Shown here: positions 23,059-34,911 of the stretch, one piece after another
Position numbering within the stretch: position 1 is the first letter of the stretch
Layout: each line of letters starts with the position of its first letter
Position numbers and translations under genes: made by a program
Notes under the pieces: model-generated
The model's database searches: none
What the model was told of the DNA's origin: nothing
The model's input: only the letters and a program-made list of their open reading frames with translations
Assembly: GCF_014066305.1 (NCBI RefSeq)
Contig: NW_023501085.1
Coordinates: 1 to 64,000, forward strand
Length of the DNA: 64,000 nt
From: Letharia columbiana
Taxonomy: Eukaryota > Ascomycota > Lecanoromycetes > Lecanorales > Parmeliaceae
Reading direction: 5' to 3'

Positions 23059-24506
23059 GAAGGCCTGTTGTCACATGGGTTCTTTGGTAGGAGCGAGTAT
23101 GTCAACAGCATTTCAACAGCGAGCTCGGAGGACTAATTTGTAGCTGGATCTACACGGGTAAAATAGAGGTTTTAGAATTACGATATCAATCACATCCTCT
23201 TGCGGTGGTGTGATTAGTTCTTTGACAGCTTTACGGTTGTCGAGGTGCAGCAATCATGGCTGATATCCACTGCTGTAGTTGAAAACATGGTGAAGTACTA
23301 GACGAACTGTACTTACTGACATATTGACGAAGGCCATGTCCAACCTTCGCCACTGTTGTACAATATAAGGATTTACTGCTGTCCCTCGATTCCACAAACA
23401 TTAAGGGTAAAGACAAGGACACACGCAAAGGAGGGATAACCAATATGGTTATACGTGCGACGAGGATAAACATAGAGACAAAGCCGCTCTAAGATGGAAC
23501 GACTGGTAGTCACGAAGGCGAGCAGATCAAGTTCTTCAACACGATGAACAAGTCTGACTGGTATGGCATGTATGTGAGTCATGGGATAAGACAGATGTGG
23601 CTGGCAACGGGGCTGGCAACGTCCAGGATGGATGACCCTACATATTACGACTGCGAGCAGCCTTGGGTCCTTCTACACAACGACTACAACGGCACTCAGA
23701 GCTCAACAAGACGATGATTATATGGTTTACGATTTAGGGCTTACAGAGTCATGACGACTGCTTTAGCACCATGGCAACAAGGCAGGCAATCTACAACTAA
23801 GTTCTTCGAGTCATGCAACTACAACAGTCAGAGACAGGGATTAAAGTCCTTCATCAACAATTACTCTGGGATGGCAGGCAGGCAGTTAAGTTCTTCGACG
23901 ATCACTACACCTGAGAGCTGGTAACATTCAGGAAAGATGATTCTACAATGCGGCGTTTGACGAGGGAAAACAGCTGGCATTTTGGCTAAGATGACCACGG
24001 CTTCTCCAATCAAAGGCTAAAGGTGATACGACAAAAGCGAGTCGTGAATAGCTCTGATTTGTGCGTCTATCCGGACTGACCTTAAGCTCGTGAGCTTCTG
24101 CATAGACTCGGAGCACTTCCTACGTTTCGATTCAACAACAAAGTCCTCGTTACTATCGGATGAGAATGTGCTTCCGAATATAGAAATAAGGCTTCATGAT
24201 AGCTTGAAGGAATATATATACATATATACATGTTATCGCAGACGTGTTCGCGGGTTCAGCTTTTGTCGTTCATGCAAGACATCAAGCCGTGCATGGCTAT
24301 TTAAGCTGAATTGAGCGCTAGTGTGATCAGATCATTCTCAGCCTCATCGATCTCCCTCGCTATCTCTCTTATCTGTTGTTTCGGCTTCCATCCACTCCCA
24401 ATGCAAGTGGCTGATTCAACCTCTTCCTGAGCTCCCAGGTCCTTTCAGGCGTACGGATGGCTGTCAGCTTTCAGTCTACGCTCTTACGAAGTAAACCAAA
24501 GCAGTC
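23059..24506. other. Intergenic region upstream of the STAND gene
   Basis: About 1.45 kb with no recognisable gene. Between 23510 and 23910 the phrase AAGTTCTTC recurs several times with CAACxACTACAAC-like stretches, suggesting a decayed repetitive sequence. Nothing more can be supported. Confidence 0.4.
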
Positions 24507-27500
24507 ATGGGCGATCCACTTTCCATATCTGCAAGTGCGGCGGGGCTTGTCTCTTTAGGCCTGACAGTGTGTTCTGGTCTCCTCGACTACTACAGTGCAT
24601 GGAAAGATCAGCCTTCTGATGTCTCCGAAATGCGGGAATCTTTGATAGCTCTCAACAAGACGTTCGAACTGCTGGACGAGAGGGTCCACCATCCTTTATT
24701 TGACCCCAAAAGCGTCGATCGAGTCACAAAAAGCATCAAATCTTGTGATGCTGGGGTTCAGAGACTACGAACTAAATTGGAGAAGATCCGTAATGCTAAG
24801 CCAGGTTAATACCTATTTGATGCTTCAGTCTAGGTCGTGAAAGATGTTTTGGGAGTGGGAAACATTGTTTCTCCTAGCATGCTCCAGAAAGTCATCTTAC
24901 CACTACATTGCGTGTCAAGAGATGGAAATTTCCCCCCTTGCCCTGTTTCTAGATTCGTCTGACAATCTGGTTGTGTACTATGCTATGAACATCCATCCTC
25001 GATACGTTCTCTAGACATCTCTCATTACTCGAGTCTTTATCTAAAAACGGCACGCTGACTCCGCAAGTACCATCAGGTATGAGCGCACGTTTCCAAAGAG
25101 CTCGGTATCCATTTCAGCGAAAAACGCTAGAGAAGCTGCGGCGGACGATCTCGGATCTTCGAAGCAATCTGAGTCTGGCAATGTGAAAGTGGGTGGGTAG
25201 GGGGGGGGGTTTTTGGGGGGGTTGGGGGGGGGGGGGTTTTTTTTTTTTTTTTTTTTTTTCCCCTTTTTTTTAAAAATATATTTTATTTTTTTTTTTTTTT
25301 AGCACACTTCAACTCGACATTTCTACAACGTCGCTTGATCGATTGAGTCAAGTCGATACAAGCATAAAGAAGCTAATTGACAACTCCGAAGTCTCCAGTA
25401 CGAAGATCCTTGACAGCATTTCGAAAGTACACCTCAGTCAGGAGCAAGAGAAGTTGCGAGCTCTTAGTTCCGAGGAACAGGATGTGATAAAATGGCTCTC
25501 CCCCCTGGAATTCTTCTCCAAGCAAAGTGATGCTCTAAGTAGACATCAGAAAGGCACCGGTCGATGGCTGCTCGAATCTAACGAGTTTCGCTCTTGGGTT
25601 GGTACTGCTGGAAGGGTCCTTTGGTGCCCGGGAATGCGTGAGTAATGCTTTCTATGATTTGAACCGAAGCTAGAGGACAACCTGCTGACTTAGAAACAGC
25701 TGGTGCGGGTAAGACTATCCTAGCGTACGTAGTCTTGCCACTCGAAAAGTCTTTGCTAGAACTATGCTTCTTAGATCAATAGTCGTTGATTATCTTGAGC
25801 AAGAGCACAGACGGGAAAAGACTGGGGTTGCCTACGTCTTTTGTATGCACAACGGTGCAAATCAGACTGCAAGTAACTACCTTGGAAGCTCGCTACGACA
25901 ACTCGCCAGGCAGAACGCTGCAATCTTGGAGGATATCAAGTCATGTCATAGGCATCATACTCGATATGAGACACGTCCCTCTCTCGATGAATTTGCTAAG
26001 CTACTTCGCTTACAGGTCGAGAAATTTGATGAAGTGTTCATTGTGATCGATGCTCTTGATGAGTGCCCTGAACATGACCAAGTTCGAAAGTCTTTTCTCG
26101 CCGAGGTCCGTGCTTTGCTACCTAAAGTGAGCCTCATGGTTACTTCGCGAGATGTGCCGTCTATCGAGAACATGTTCAAGCACGACATACGCCTTGAGAT
26201 TCGCGCGCGAGACCAAGACATCAGGGGATTCATCAAGTCACAGATGGAGCAGCGAGATGGACTGGTCGAGCTCCTTGAAGGTCATAGCGATGTGCAATCC
26301 ACAATAATCGCGACAGTACTGGAGAAGACAAATGGCATGTTAGTCAGTCACCAGGTCTCCATCGCTTCCAAGCTCACCAAAAGAAAGGTTCCTGATTGCA
26401 GCGTTGCACATGGATTCTCTTGCCAAAGAAGACAATATTCGGGAACTCAAGGAAAGTCTCCAACGCCTGCCCATGGATCTAGACAAGACATACGATGACG
26501 CGTTAGAGCGAATCAAACAACAAGACTCTCGAAAGCTAGCTCGAGCTGATCAGGTCTTGACGCTCATCAGTTGCGCAAAACGACCTCTGAAGCTGGAAGA
26601 GATGCGACAAGCTCTGTCCATCCGTAGAGATGATACCTTTCTGGACCCAGAAGCTTTACCTAGAGGGGAGTCATTTATTTCGACCTGCTGTGGCCTCGTG
26701 GTTGTGGAAGATGAAAGTCAGATCGTTAGACTGGTTCATTATACCACCGAAGAGTACTTCAAACGTAAGGTACAACGCTATCGTAGCCCAGAAGCTCACG
26801 GACATTTCGCTAGTATTCTCGTTACCTACCTCAGTTTCACAACATTCACAACCTTTTCTTTGGACACAATAGTTAAAGACGCTATGAATGAAGCAGCAGC
26901 AAGAGACGCCAACATTCCAATGACTTGGAGCGAGGAGCACAGTGCAGTAACAAGGTATATGGAAGGCCTATTTGAGAGCAACGTTTTAGTGCAATATGCT
27001 GCTGAGAACTGGGGTCGCCATACACATGATGCATTTACGAACACTAGGGATAATCCTGATTCTTGCCTCACCACTACCGATCCCCATAACATCGAGGTGG
27101 AAAACTTATTGAGTCTCAAGCAACTGATACGGGACTTCCTGGAAAAAGAGCATAATACTGCCTGTGCCAACGAAGTTTTTCACCATGTCAAGAAACAGCT
27201 CCACAATTTGAACTTAGGAAGGGAGTTTCGTGGCCCAACCAATGTCACAAATCTGCACATAGTTGCATCATTCGGAATCCAATATTTCGTCGAATACTAT
27301 CTGGACCAAGGGGCAGAAATTGATGCAAGAGATTCTTTCGGTATGACAGCCCTACACAAGGCTGCCGAAAACGGTCATGTTGAAGTTGTGCGACTACTTT
27401 TGGATTCTGGGGCTACAATTGGGATCCGAGACCAGTGGGAATTTAGTGCATTGGCCAGGGCTATCGCTAAGAACCATGTGTCTGTGTCACGATTACTTCT

Positions 27501-29400
27501 ACAGAATGGTTCAGACCCTGGATTTGTGAGGGACCATCGACATTCAACAATATCCATCGCGGCTGACCGAGGCCACGAAGAGTGTCTGGTGCTTCTGGCA
27601 GAATGCAGAACCGACGATGTTAGAAAGAATGAACTCATGCGAGATACCTTATATGACGCCGCTTCCTGTGGACGCGAGGGTATCGTGCGTCTTCTAGTGC
27701 GTGGCGGAAAAAACTGGAACATCCCGAGAGAATACGTAGCAAGGGCGATGACCAAGGCAGCTTCTCAAGGTCAAATCACGATAATGAAGGTCTTGCTGGA
27801 AGCCGGTGTCGATGTCAGCTCTCCGTTATCACTTGCTGGGGAGTCACTTCAGGAAGCGGCCATGCGGGGCCGTTCAGAAGCTACGGAACTGCTCCTCACA
27901 GCAGGCGCTAATCCCAACCGAAAAACGGATGGTGGTGATTTGCCCCTCCATGCAGCAGCTCAAAACGGTCATGTGGGCACCGTTGCTCTGCTGCTAGAAA
28001 ATGGTGCAGAAGTAAACGCCCTTAACTCGAAAGGCGAGACAGCCCTGCTTGTTATAGCAGGTCCGAGATACGGGTTTCTGGCAAGATCAACATCGTCGCC
28101 TGAGGGTTCAGTGCTTGTCATGCAACAGCTCCTTGATAAAGGGGCCAATACAGCTGTAACGGAGCGTCAAACCAATCGAACTTCACTTGAATGCGCAATT
28201 CTTCGAGGCTACGAACGTTTGGTACGGCTTTTAATCCAATATGAGAGCCTTTCCGCGAGCCAAAAGGTCCTTATGCTCTATTTGACACGACTCTATCACG
28301 AAATGGGAGGAATGTCAAAAAATGATGAGGCCGTCAACCGACTACTTTGTGAAACAGAAGCACAGGATTTGGGAAGTATATCGGAATTACTGCTGATCAC
28401 CGTCCCCGCCGAGAAAGGGTACAAAAGTGTGATTCTCAAGTTCCTGCAATCGGGTGCCGCCATCGAGGCCAAGGATTTCCACGGAAATACGGCATTACAA
28501 CTGTCTGCATGGGAAGGCCATAACGCAGTCGTCGAACTTTTGCTACACCACAAAGCCGACATCAACTCAAGAGGCCCACTTGGAGGCTCAACAGATGCAA
28601 CTCCACTCATGATGGCTGCCAGCAAAGGAAGGACTGATGTAGTAAGGTTCTTGCTAGATCAAGGAGCTGACATCGACGCTGCATCGACGAATAGAGACTT
28701 CGGTAGTACCGCCGTTGCTCAGGCTTTGTATGGAGATCACACAGCAACAGCAAAAGCGCTACTGGAGAGAGGAGCTGATGCAAACGCCAGATACAATCGA
28801 TACTCTGAAGGCACACTGCTCCACGCTGTGGCCAGAAATTCTAATTGGCAGAGTCAGATACCGAACATGGACCTACTTCTCGAAAATGGAGCCGATCTGG
28901 AGGCGAAAGATAGTAACGGGCAGACGCTCCTTGCAGTGCGAGTCCAGTATGAAAATTTAGAAACGGTGCAGTATCTCCTAGAGAGAGGAGCCGATCTGGA
29001 AGCGAAAGATAGGCGTGGTCAAACGCCCCTGTCAGTGGCAGTTCAGAAGGGTACACGAGAAACGGTGAATCTCCTTCTCGAGGAAGGGGCCGATCTGGAA
29101 ACGAAAGATAACCATGCTCAGACACCCTTGATGGTGGCCGTCCAGAAAGGTTCACCACAAACAGTGAACCTCCTTCTTGAGGAAGGAGCGAATCTCGAAG
29201 CGAGGGATAACAATGGTCATACACCTCTAGTGATGGCAGTGCGAAGCGGCAGATTTGAAAACGTAGAACTCCTGCTGGAAAGAGGAGCAGATCCGGAACC
29301 ACTTTCTCCCAGCGTAACAGCTGAGAATGACGATGTTAACAAATGGGATTTCAACAGAGCCGTCCAACTCGTCATGGAAGCTCGGTCAAAGACTACATGA
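24507..29400 (+). CDS. STAND (NLR-like) protein: fungal N-terminal domain, NACHT, ankyrin repeats
   Basis: Six exons, all in phase: 24507..24804, 25077..25182, 25303..25637, 25700..25724, 25775..26338, 26388..29400; 1446 residues. Residues 1-100 (MGDPLSISASAAGLVSLG...) match the N-terminal domain common in fungal STAND proteins (Fungal_N / HeLo-like type). The NACHT module has Walker A PGAGKT (about residue 247, on a 25-nt micro-exon), Walker B VFIVIDALDE (about 342) and a VTSRD sensor. A winged-helix-like region follows (LPMDLDKTYDDALERI, RLVHYTTEEYF). From about residue 730 ankyrin repeats run to the C-terminus; the last four or five are highly alike (GADLEAKD... units). Such proteins act in heterokaryon incompatibility or fungal innate immunity; the ligand is unknown. 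The third exon is preceded by an intron of G and T runs. No frameshift is needed. Confidence 0.9.
25183..25302 (+). other. Intron 2 of the STAND gene: long G runs then T runs
   Basis: The inferred 120-nt intron starts GTGAAAGTGGGTGGGTAGG, continues with runs of about 10, 7 and 14 G separated by T's, then about 23 T, CCCC, and more A/T-only sequence to TTTAG. The reading frame on both sides joins properly across it. The run lengths may be assembly-uncertain. Confidence 0.75.
28860..29300 (+). repeat. Near-identical ~99-bp ankyrin-repeat coding units
   Basis: Four to five consecutive units of about 99 bp encode L-L-E-x-GA-D/N-L-E-x-K/R-D-x-x-G/A-x-TPL repeats, far more alike to each other than the upstream ankyrin repeats of the same protein. 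Confidence 0.85.
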
Positions 29401-29970
29401 TGACACCGCAGCTGGGGAGAATGTCAGTTTCGGAGTCGCGGAACGAGACGAGAAAGGTGACTAGCTATACCATCTTCAACAGATGGTGTGAACAAAAGCC
29501 AGGCAATGGCAGCAGCGTTGACTTGCAATATATAGTATAAAACATACAGGGAGTACACTTTAGCGTCTGGGCAGAAGGCACTGCAAGAGACTGGGGCAGA
29601 ACACATGAAGAGAGGGAACCCAAAAAGTGCAGTTGGGGCATGGTTTAGCATATGCACAACCTTTTTCATTTCTTGGCATTTGGTTCTGTCGCGCAACGCG
29701 GCTGATAATTCTTGGAAATCAACAAAGTCACAAAGACAATTTTCCCTGTTTAGTGCCAAAACAATAATGTTTCACATTCATGTGCAACCTTTCTTTTAGG
29801 GAGAAAGCTCAAAATAGGCGTAAGAATCCTTGCGTATGCTTCTTTACAAGAGATATTCCTGCTTTATGCCTAGTCGGGGAGAGACCCCTGTGTGAAAGGT
29901 CTGTGTAAAGAAGGTCGGTGCGTATTTAGATGCGGTCCACCTCGAGGGGCGCCCGTGCGCGAAGGCGCCT

Positions 29971-30020
29971 AATCGTGGTCCCACCACTCGCTAAGAGCAG
30001 CGATGAGTGGGACCACGATT
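29971..30020. repeat. Inverted repeat (14-bp perfect arms, extendable to 22 bp)
   Basis: AATCGTGGTCCCAC at 29971-29984 is the exact reverse complement of 30007-30020. The arms extend inward with three mismatches to about 22 bp, leaving a six-base loop. This would form a strong hairpin and may be the end of, or a footprint from, a transposable element. Confidence 0.85.
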
Positions 30021-30087
30021 AAAATAACCAAGTCGTAATTACTAATTCATACCCCGAAACTATATCCTTACCCATACCCTAATTACT

Positions 30088-30130
30088 GAATCATACCCGT
30101 ATGATTCATAATTTCCTACTTGTATGATTC
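30088..30130. repeat. Short palindromes built on GAATCATAC / GTATGATTC
   Basis: GAATCATAC (30088-30096), two bases, GTATGATTC (30099-30107), then GTATGATTC again at 30122-30130, within A+T-rich sequence containing repeated AATTACT phrases. Likely a relic of a small element. Confidence 0.75.
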
Positions 30131-31174
30131 GTAATTTGCATTCATGATAAAAATCGCAAAGAAAATTCCACCTGGCCATCCGACCATAGAAAAATATTTT
30201 TAATTGACAAAATTTTTGTTGTTTACGTATATATTCACCTAACAAAGTCACAGTTTCCACCGTCCTGACCCGATAAGATCTGTTCGGGAACGCCTGGTTT
30301 GGCCTTTTGCCATAGACAATCGTACTAGGTACAAAGGTCGGCATCAAAAGTCCTGCAGAGCGATATCCCTGAAAGCAACTTTCCATTGGGGAACCCTAGA
30401 ACCATCTTCTGGGAGTGCACCATTTGAAGTTAAGGGTACCTACTCTTTTGGGGGAGCGGATTGTGCAAGCAACCTTCCGGGGGGGGGGGCGCTAACGCGG
30501 GAGTCTTAGCATGTGTTAATAGATATACCCGCTCGGGTTCGCTCAGTGCTCCCTCCAACCCCTTTTGGAATTCATTCTGGACGATGCCCCCTTCTTGCGA
30601 ACGTTAGCTCTTTTCCCAACATTGGCCCATGCCTATGTTTGGTACGATTGTTCTCGTTACCTACGCTATCGCCTACGAGACTTCTCTTACCCTTGAAGTA
30701 GGTATTTACACCAGCGCCCAAAACCTATACACGGCAACGTCACCTTCAGGCGTCCAAAAGACACAGTCCAGTCAGCTGCCTCGAAAGCGAAACCGAAGCA
30801 GCTCGATAACCCGTTCCTCCAAGAGGTTGGCCACTGAAGGACTGGGTAAAGAAATAGAAACCAGGGAGTCGGCTACGCTATCAGTCGCAACCTACAGCGA
30901 TTCCGTCACAAAGCCCCCACCGTTGTCCTCTACGGCGCCGTGGTCGCTGCTTTTACGAAACCTAACGTTCTGATCGAGAAGAGGCCTCAAGCAATGAGTG
31001 TCCTTTTCAACAAGGGCAGCCCTGATCCCGAAGCGCCATTTAACACTTGGCCGCGTCTAAGAGATCTGGACAGACGTAGACGAGCGCTCGCCGTGTGGTC
31101 GAGCATGCTGGCATTCATTGTATCAAGATGGGATTTTGATACAGTTAGTTTTGTCACCTCTAGGAGGACTAGCG

Positions 31175-32301
31175 CTAAAGTCTGCTCATTACTCTGCCCA
31201 TATACGTGTCAGAGGAAGTGTCATGAGGCTGACGCTTCCTCGGCTTCTCCTCCTCTGAAGTCCCCAAAGGCTCTGGGCTCGACCTCTTCTTTTGCTTCGC
31301 GAGGTTCTGCAAAGCCTCTTGACGTATAGACTCATGGGTTGTGTGAACCACGGAAATCCTGCTTCGCCTCTCCATTTTAGAGTCAAAGTCCGTCCACTCT
31401 GTGATGTTGTGAATGGTTTCTCTTCCCAAGATACCTGTGACTGCACCTGACGGCGATGCGAGATGAATGCCAAGTTGCCTGAGACACATGTCCCCCGCCT
31501 GTGGAATGTTAGCCGCCTTTGGATAGAGGAGTTTGCACCTGCAGACATTTACCTTTCAGGTTGTCACCGAGCGGTGCGTTCCACACCAGTCCATCTATCC
31601 AACTCATTGCTGTCCTGGTGGCTTTCCGTCATGACATTGTTAAGCACGGCTCTCAGCGTCCATAGCTCCTCCTCAATCGTATCCATGCGACGATAATCAG
31701 CGATACTCTCAACAACCCGTCGATACTGGTCGCGCATCTCAGGGCTGGCTATACCGAAGAGGAGAGCGACGACACGGGTGATGTGGGCGCAAGCGTTGCG
31801 CAGCAGCTGTTTCAGGAAACCCTCCTTAGTGTCAGCTGAAGGCCTGGAATCCGAGGTCTTTAGCAGAAGAGGTGCATCTGCGAATTCTTTTCCTCGCTCA
31901 TGCCAACAACCGTAATGTACCACCCCTGAGGATCCCCCATTCTCCTTTGCGAATTCCGGGTGCGCTTTGAGTATTCTCTCGTCGTTGAAGTGACGCTGTG
32001 GATCTGGTAGATTTGGTGGATGGAGTGACAAGAAGAATTTGATGTCGTCGTATATCTTCTCGACAACATCAGTACCATAAGCGTCCACCAGAGCCGTTGA
32101 ATTGTGTAAATAGAGTGTCTCTCCGTTAGGGTCAACAGCCCAATGAATTGCCGGAGGTGGAGTACTTCTCAGGATACCGTTGGCTTCGCTGGCTTTCAGG
32201 TCGCGTTGCTTCTGATAGTGGTGGTCCGTGTGATCGGCCTGCTTGTTCATGATCAGTTCCTTCTTAAGTCTCTCCAGTGATTGGCCATTACGACTTTTCA
32301 C
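31175..32301 (-). pseudogene. 2OG-Fe(II) oxygenase-like gene with one frameshift
   Basis: The - strand reads ERLKKEL..., AIHWAVDPNGETLYLHN, a long alpha/beta region, then NVMTESHQDSNE; after a one-base frame change near 31600 it continues WIDGLVWNAPLGDNLK, and across a 54-nt intron (31499..31552) GGDMCLRQLGIHLASPSGAVTGI, RETIHNITEW and SRISVVHTTHESI to a stop at 31175. H-x-D in SHQD, the later His in IHN and an Arg in the RSRIS strand are the expected iron and 2-oxoglutarate ligands of a double-stranded beta-helix dioxygenase. The layout resembles fungal prolyl-hydroxylase or Tet/JBP-like families; which one I cannot tell. No ATG fits the left end clearly; MNKQADHT is the first in-frame Met. 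The frameshift may be real or a sequence error. Confidence 0.55.
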
Positions 32302-33502
32302 ACACAGAGGTGACTTGGTGATGGAAGCTTAGAATCGATTGATTGGTACCACAAGTGTTGTCTCCTCACTTCAAAGCCTTGAGGGCAGCAGTGCACATCA
32401 CGTAGACATTTAATAACGAAGGCTAGATCTCAACCATAGTATGGCTCAGCTTTGAGATCTCGGCCACTTCGTCTGCTTGTTCGGCCTCCGAAGAATGAGT
32501 GCTTTGTTGGTCTCTCAAAGATAGTACCTCACCTTTTTAAGCCAAGTATTTATATCCACCCGGAAATGCCTGCTACCCGGTACAAGTAATGAACGGTCTG
32601 TAATCCAATAAATCTAAATCTTTAATAATTCTTTCTTTCACAATAGTCTAATAAAAACGAAAAAAATAAATTACAAAGCGTAGAATAAGACTTCTAAGAC
32701 TTGAAAAAAAAGAGATCGGAGTTATATTGACACAGGTGTAGTATAGTATAATAAAGTCTGCCTAGATCCTTTAAGCCTATGCCGCGTATTGGGGTGGGGG
32801 TTCGGAGTTAGGTGTGGGCTCGGGGCGAGTCTTTGGGGGGTTGTCCCCCAAAACTCACCCTCGGATTTATCGGATCTTAGACCGTGCATTACCGGGTGGA
32901 TACGAAATAATGTATTGTCCATCTTTTTCTGGTCCCAACTGCTCCGACTGCATCTCATGAGACTTTTTAGAAGTAAAGCCGACTTAGGCGTCCTTCACGT
33001 ATTCAACGCTCCTTTCCTGATCCGAGGCGGCAAGGTCTGAACTATGACCTTGGTATCGAATGCCGTACTGCGCTCACTGAGCATCTTGCAATGCTATTTG
33101 TACCATCTTCTGCAACGGCAACGAGACTATTGTATAGGATACTTTCTTGGACCTGGAACAGAGCACTACTCAGCGCATAGAGACATTGAAATACGCGCCT
33201 CGCAATCGCCGGTGCGTCATGAACAATGTCATCAAACCGCACGTTCGCTATTGTAGGGACTCGGCCGCCTGTTTTGTAGCGTATGGCTGGCTGGTAAAGA
33301 GAGCATAAGAAAGCGGCAAGTCTTTCCAACACACTTCGCTTAGGATCTATAACATAAGGGCTCAGAGTACTATGTCCTGGTTTCAGAGATAGTGGGCTCT
33401 TTAATGTGTGCGAAATATCTCCTTCCAACTACGGTCCAATCAGCCCTTCCGAACGAACGCGCCATCCTAATCGGTCCTGGCACACGAACCCCTCTATCCT
33501 AC
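32302..33502. other. Intergenic region, partly A+T-rich
   Basis: About 1.2 kb. 32580-32720 is A+T-rich. A - strand frame at 33428..33042 is open but unrecognised. A G-rich/C-rich stretch at 32790-32860 has an inverted look (GGGGCG...CCCC) without a clear terminator role. Confidence 0.35.
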
Positions 33503-34163
33503 TCATCCAATTGCCAAGGTCCCATTCGCAAACGGACGGAACGGGTCCCGCACGCTCAAAAACACCATGTCAGCCTCCACAAACCCATACAATCCCCCGC
33601 ACCCTATGATGCCCGCCAACATCATCCCGCAAGTGCTATGCCGCATCGACGGCGTAGGCATGATGGTCAGACGCGCGGTCTCTTCGGCCCATACGCGCGT
33701 CCGCGAGAATTGCACGTCGACGTGGTCGGGTAGTAGGCTTATCTCGTACATCATCTCTTCTGACGCCGTCACGAGGAGCTGGATGGCATGGTGGAAGGGG
33801 ATGGGGGAGCCGTAGTTGGTGTATTTGATTATGTAGGGCGTGGTGGGGATGCGGTAGAGGAAGGGTTCGGGGGGCAGGGAGAGCCTGGGGAGGTTAGTCG
33901 TTGCGCGATCATGAGATTGAGGCATGGCTTTGGGCGCTTTTACTGGGGGAAAAGCCGTTGGGTGTTGTGTTTGTTGGTAGGTTGATGGTGGGTACGTTTG
34001 GTGCACAATTCGTTGCCGTTTTGTGGTCGGAGGTGGTATTGATTAGGGTCTGGCCATCTCCACAATAATTGATGGGAAGCGTCAGTGCTTGGACGACTGT
34101 GACCAGCAGTATTGAGACGGTAAGTCGACATGGCTGACCCTGCTTCTGTACAAATGTGAACAT
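33503..34163 (-). pseudogene. Secreted hypothetical protein, frameshifted
   Basis: From ATG 34163 the frame gives a signal peptide (CRLTVSILLVTVVQALTLP) and a Thr/Asn-rich segment. At about 33944-33954, in a TTTTCCCCC context, the frame must shift by one base to join NTTPNGF to PPVKAPKA, after which a long protein-like frame runs to 33503: PEPFLYRIPTTPYIIKYTNYG, IQLLVTASEEMMYEISLL, a beta-rich stretch, MAGI-like GMMLAGIIG, and a FVEADMVF end. The second half resembles a group of small fungal secreted proteins of unknown function. With no ATG before the second half, one gene with a frameshift is likelier than two genes; a sequence error at the homopolymer is possible. Confidence 0.55.
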
Positions 34164-34911
34164 GATTGAGCGGATTGTGTATGATCTGATACGGGGAGTA
34201 AGAGGGGTAGTGTGGGGAGTATCACAAATCTTCCTAAAGAGCTGTTCCTTCAGTGAGTTGCGACTTGCGCTAGGCGAGCAAACGAGCCACCGACAGTCAA
34301 AAGTCTTGATCATCAGGTTGTCAGCGCGTAGACTGTCTTCGCAAATACTAGTATACCCATCCGAGCAGAGTTCGAGTGAGTGAGAGAAAGTCTTTGTTAC
34401 TTAATGATCGGGCAACACGCCTCTCTCTCTCTCTCATCATTATCCTGGTACCCCAGAGGAAATCTTGCCACTGTTGATACTTTTCCCATAGCACTACTGT
34501 GAGCTTTCACAAAAATCTGGGAAAGTGTGTTTGGACTCCCCGATTCCTACTGTCCCGACTCGTCAATCACAGTGGCCTTCTTTTCTTCCCTCCTTTTTTT
34601 AGGCTGCAAACATGTGCCCAGTCTCTCGTCAGGTAACAGCTGGGCTCGGCGAGTTCGCATCAAGAGGCGATTTTGTTTGGCTTTCGGCACGGAAGGCGAA
34701 GTTTGATGTCTATGAGTCGGAAGGTATCGGGTTCTCATTTTAACGATATTCTCAGCACAGCATTCGTACCTAGCACTTGCTTCAACCGGTAACTACGCAA
34801 TGTCTAAGCGATAACTGTTGAGTACAGTGGCTCTCCACCCTTCTCCTGTATTCGTTAATCAAAGGTACCCATTTCCAACTCTCGAAGAGACTTTTTTTGA
34901 GAAAAAGAACC
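34164..34911. other. Intergenic region
   Basis: Divergent promoter space. A short (CT)n run lies at about 34421-34435. Otherwise nothing recognised. Confidence 0.4.

Larger units (their letters stand above)
29401..31174. other. Intergenic region with hairpin and palindromes
   Basis: About 1.8 kb. It includes an inverted repeat at 29971..30020 and short palindromes at 30088..30130 (listed separately), a 10-base G run near 30480, and open + strand frames at 30629-31329 with no recognisable family. Confidence 0.45.

Noticed and set aside
25200..25300. Poly-G/poly-T tract as a telomere or retrotransposon tail
   Set aside because: It is not TTAGGG-based, and the exons on both sides join in frame, so it is best read as an intron.
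30629..31329. Overlapping + strand frames after the STAND gene
   Set aside because: No start, splice or family support, and they run into the 3' part of the - strand oxygenase-like gene.
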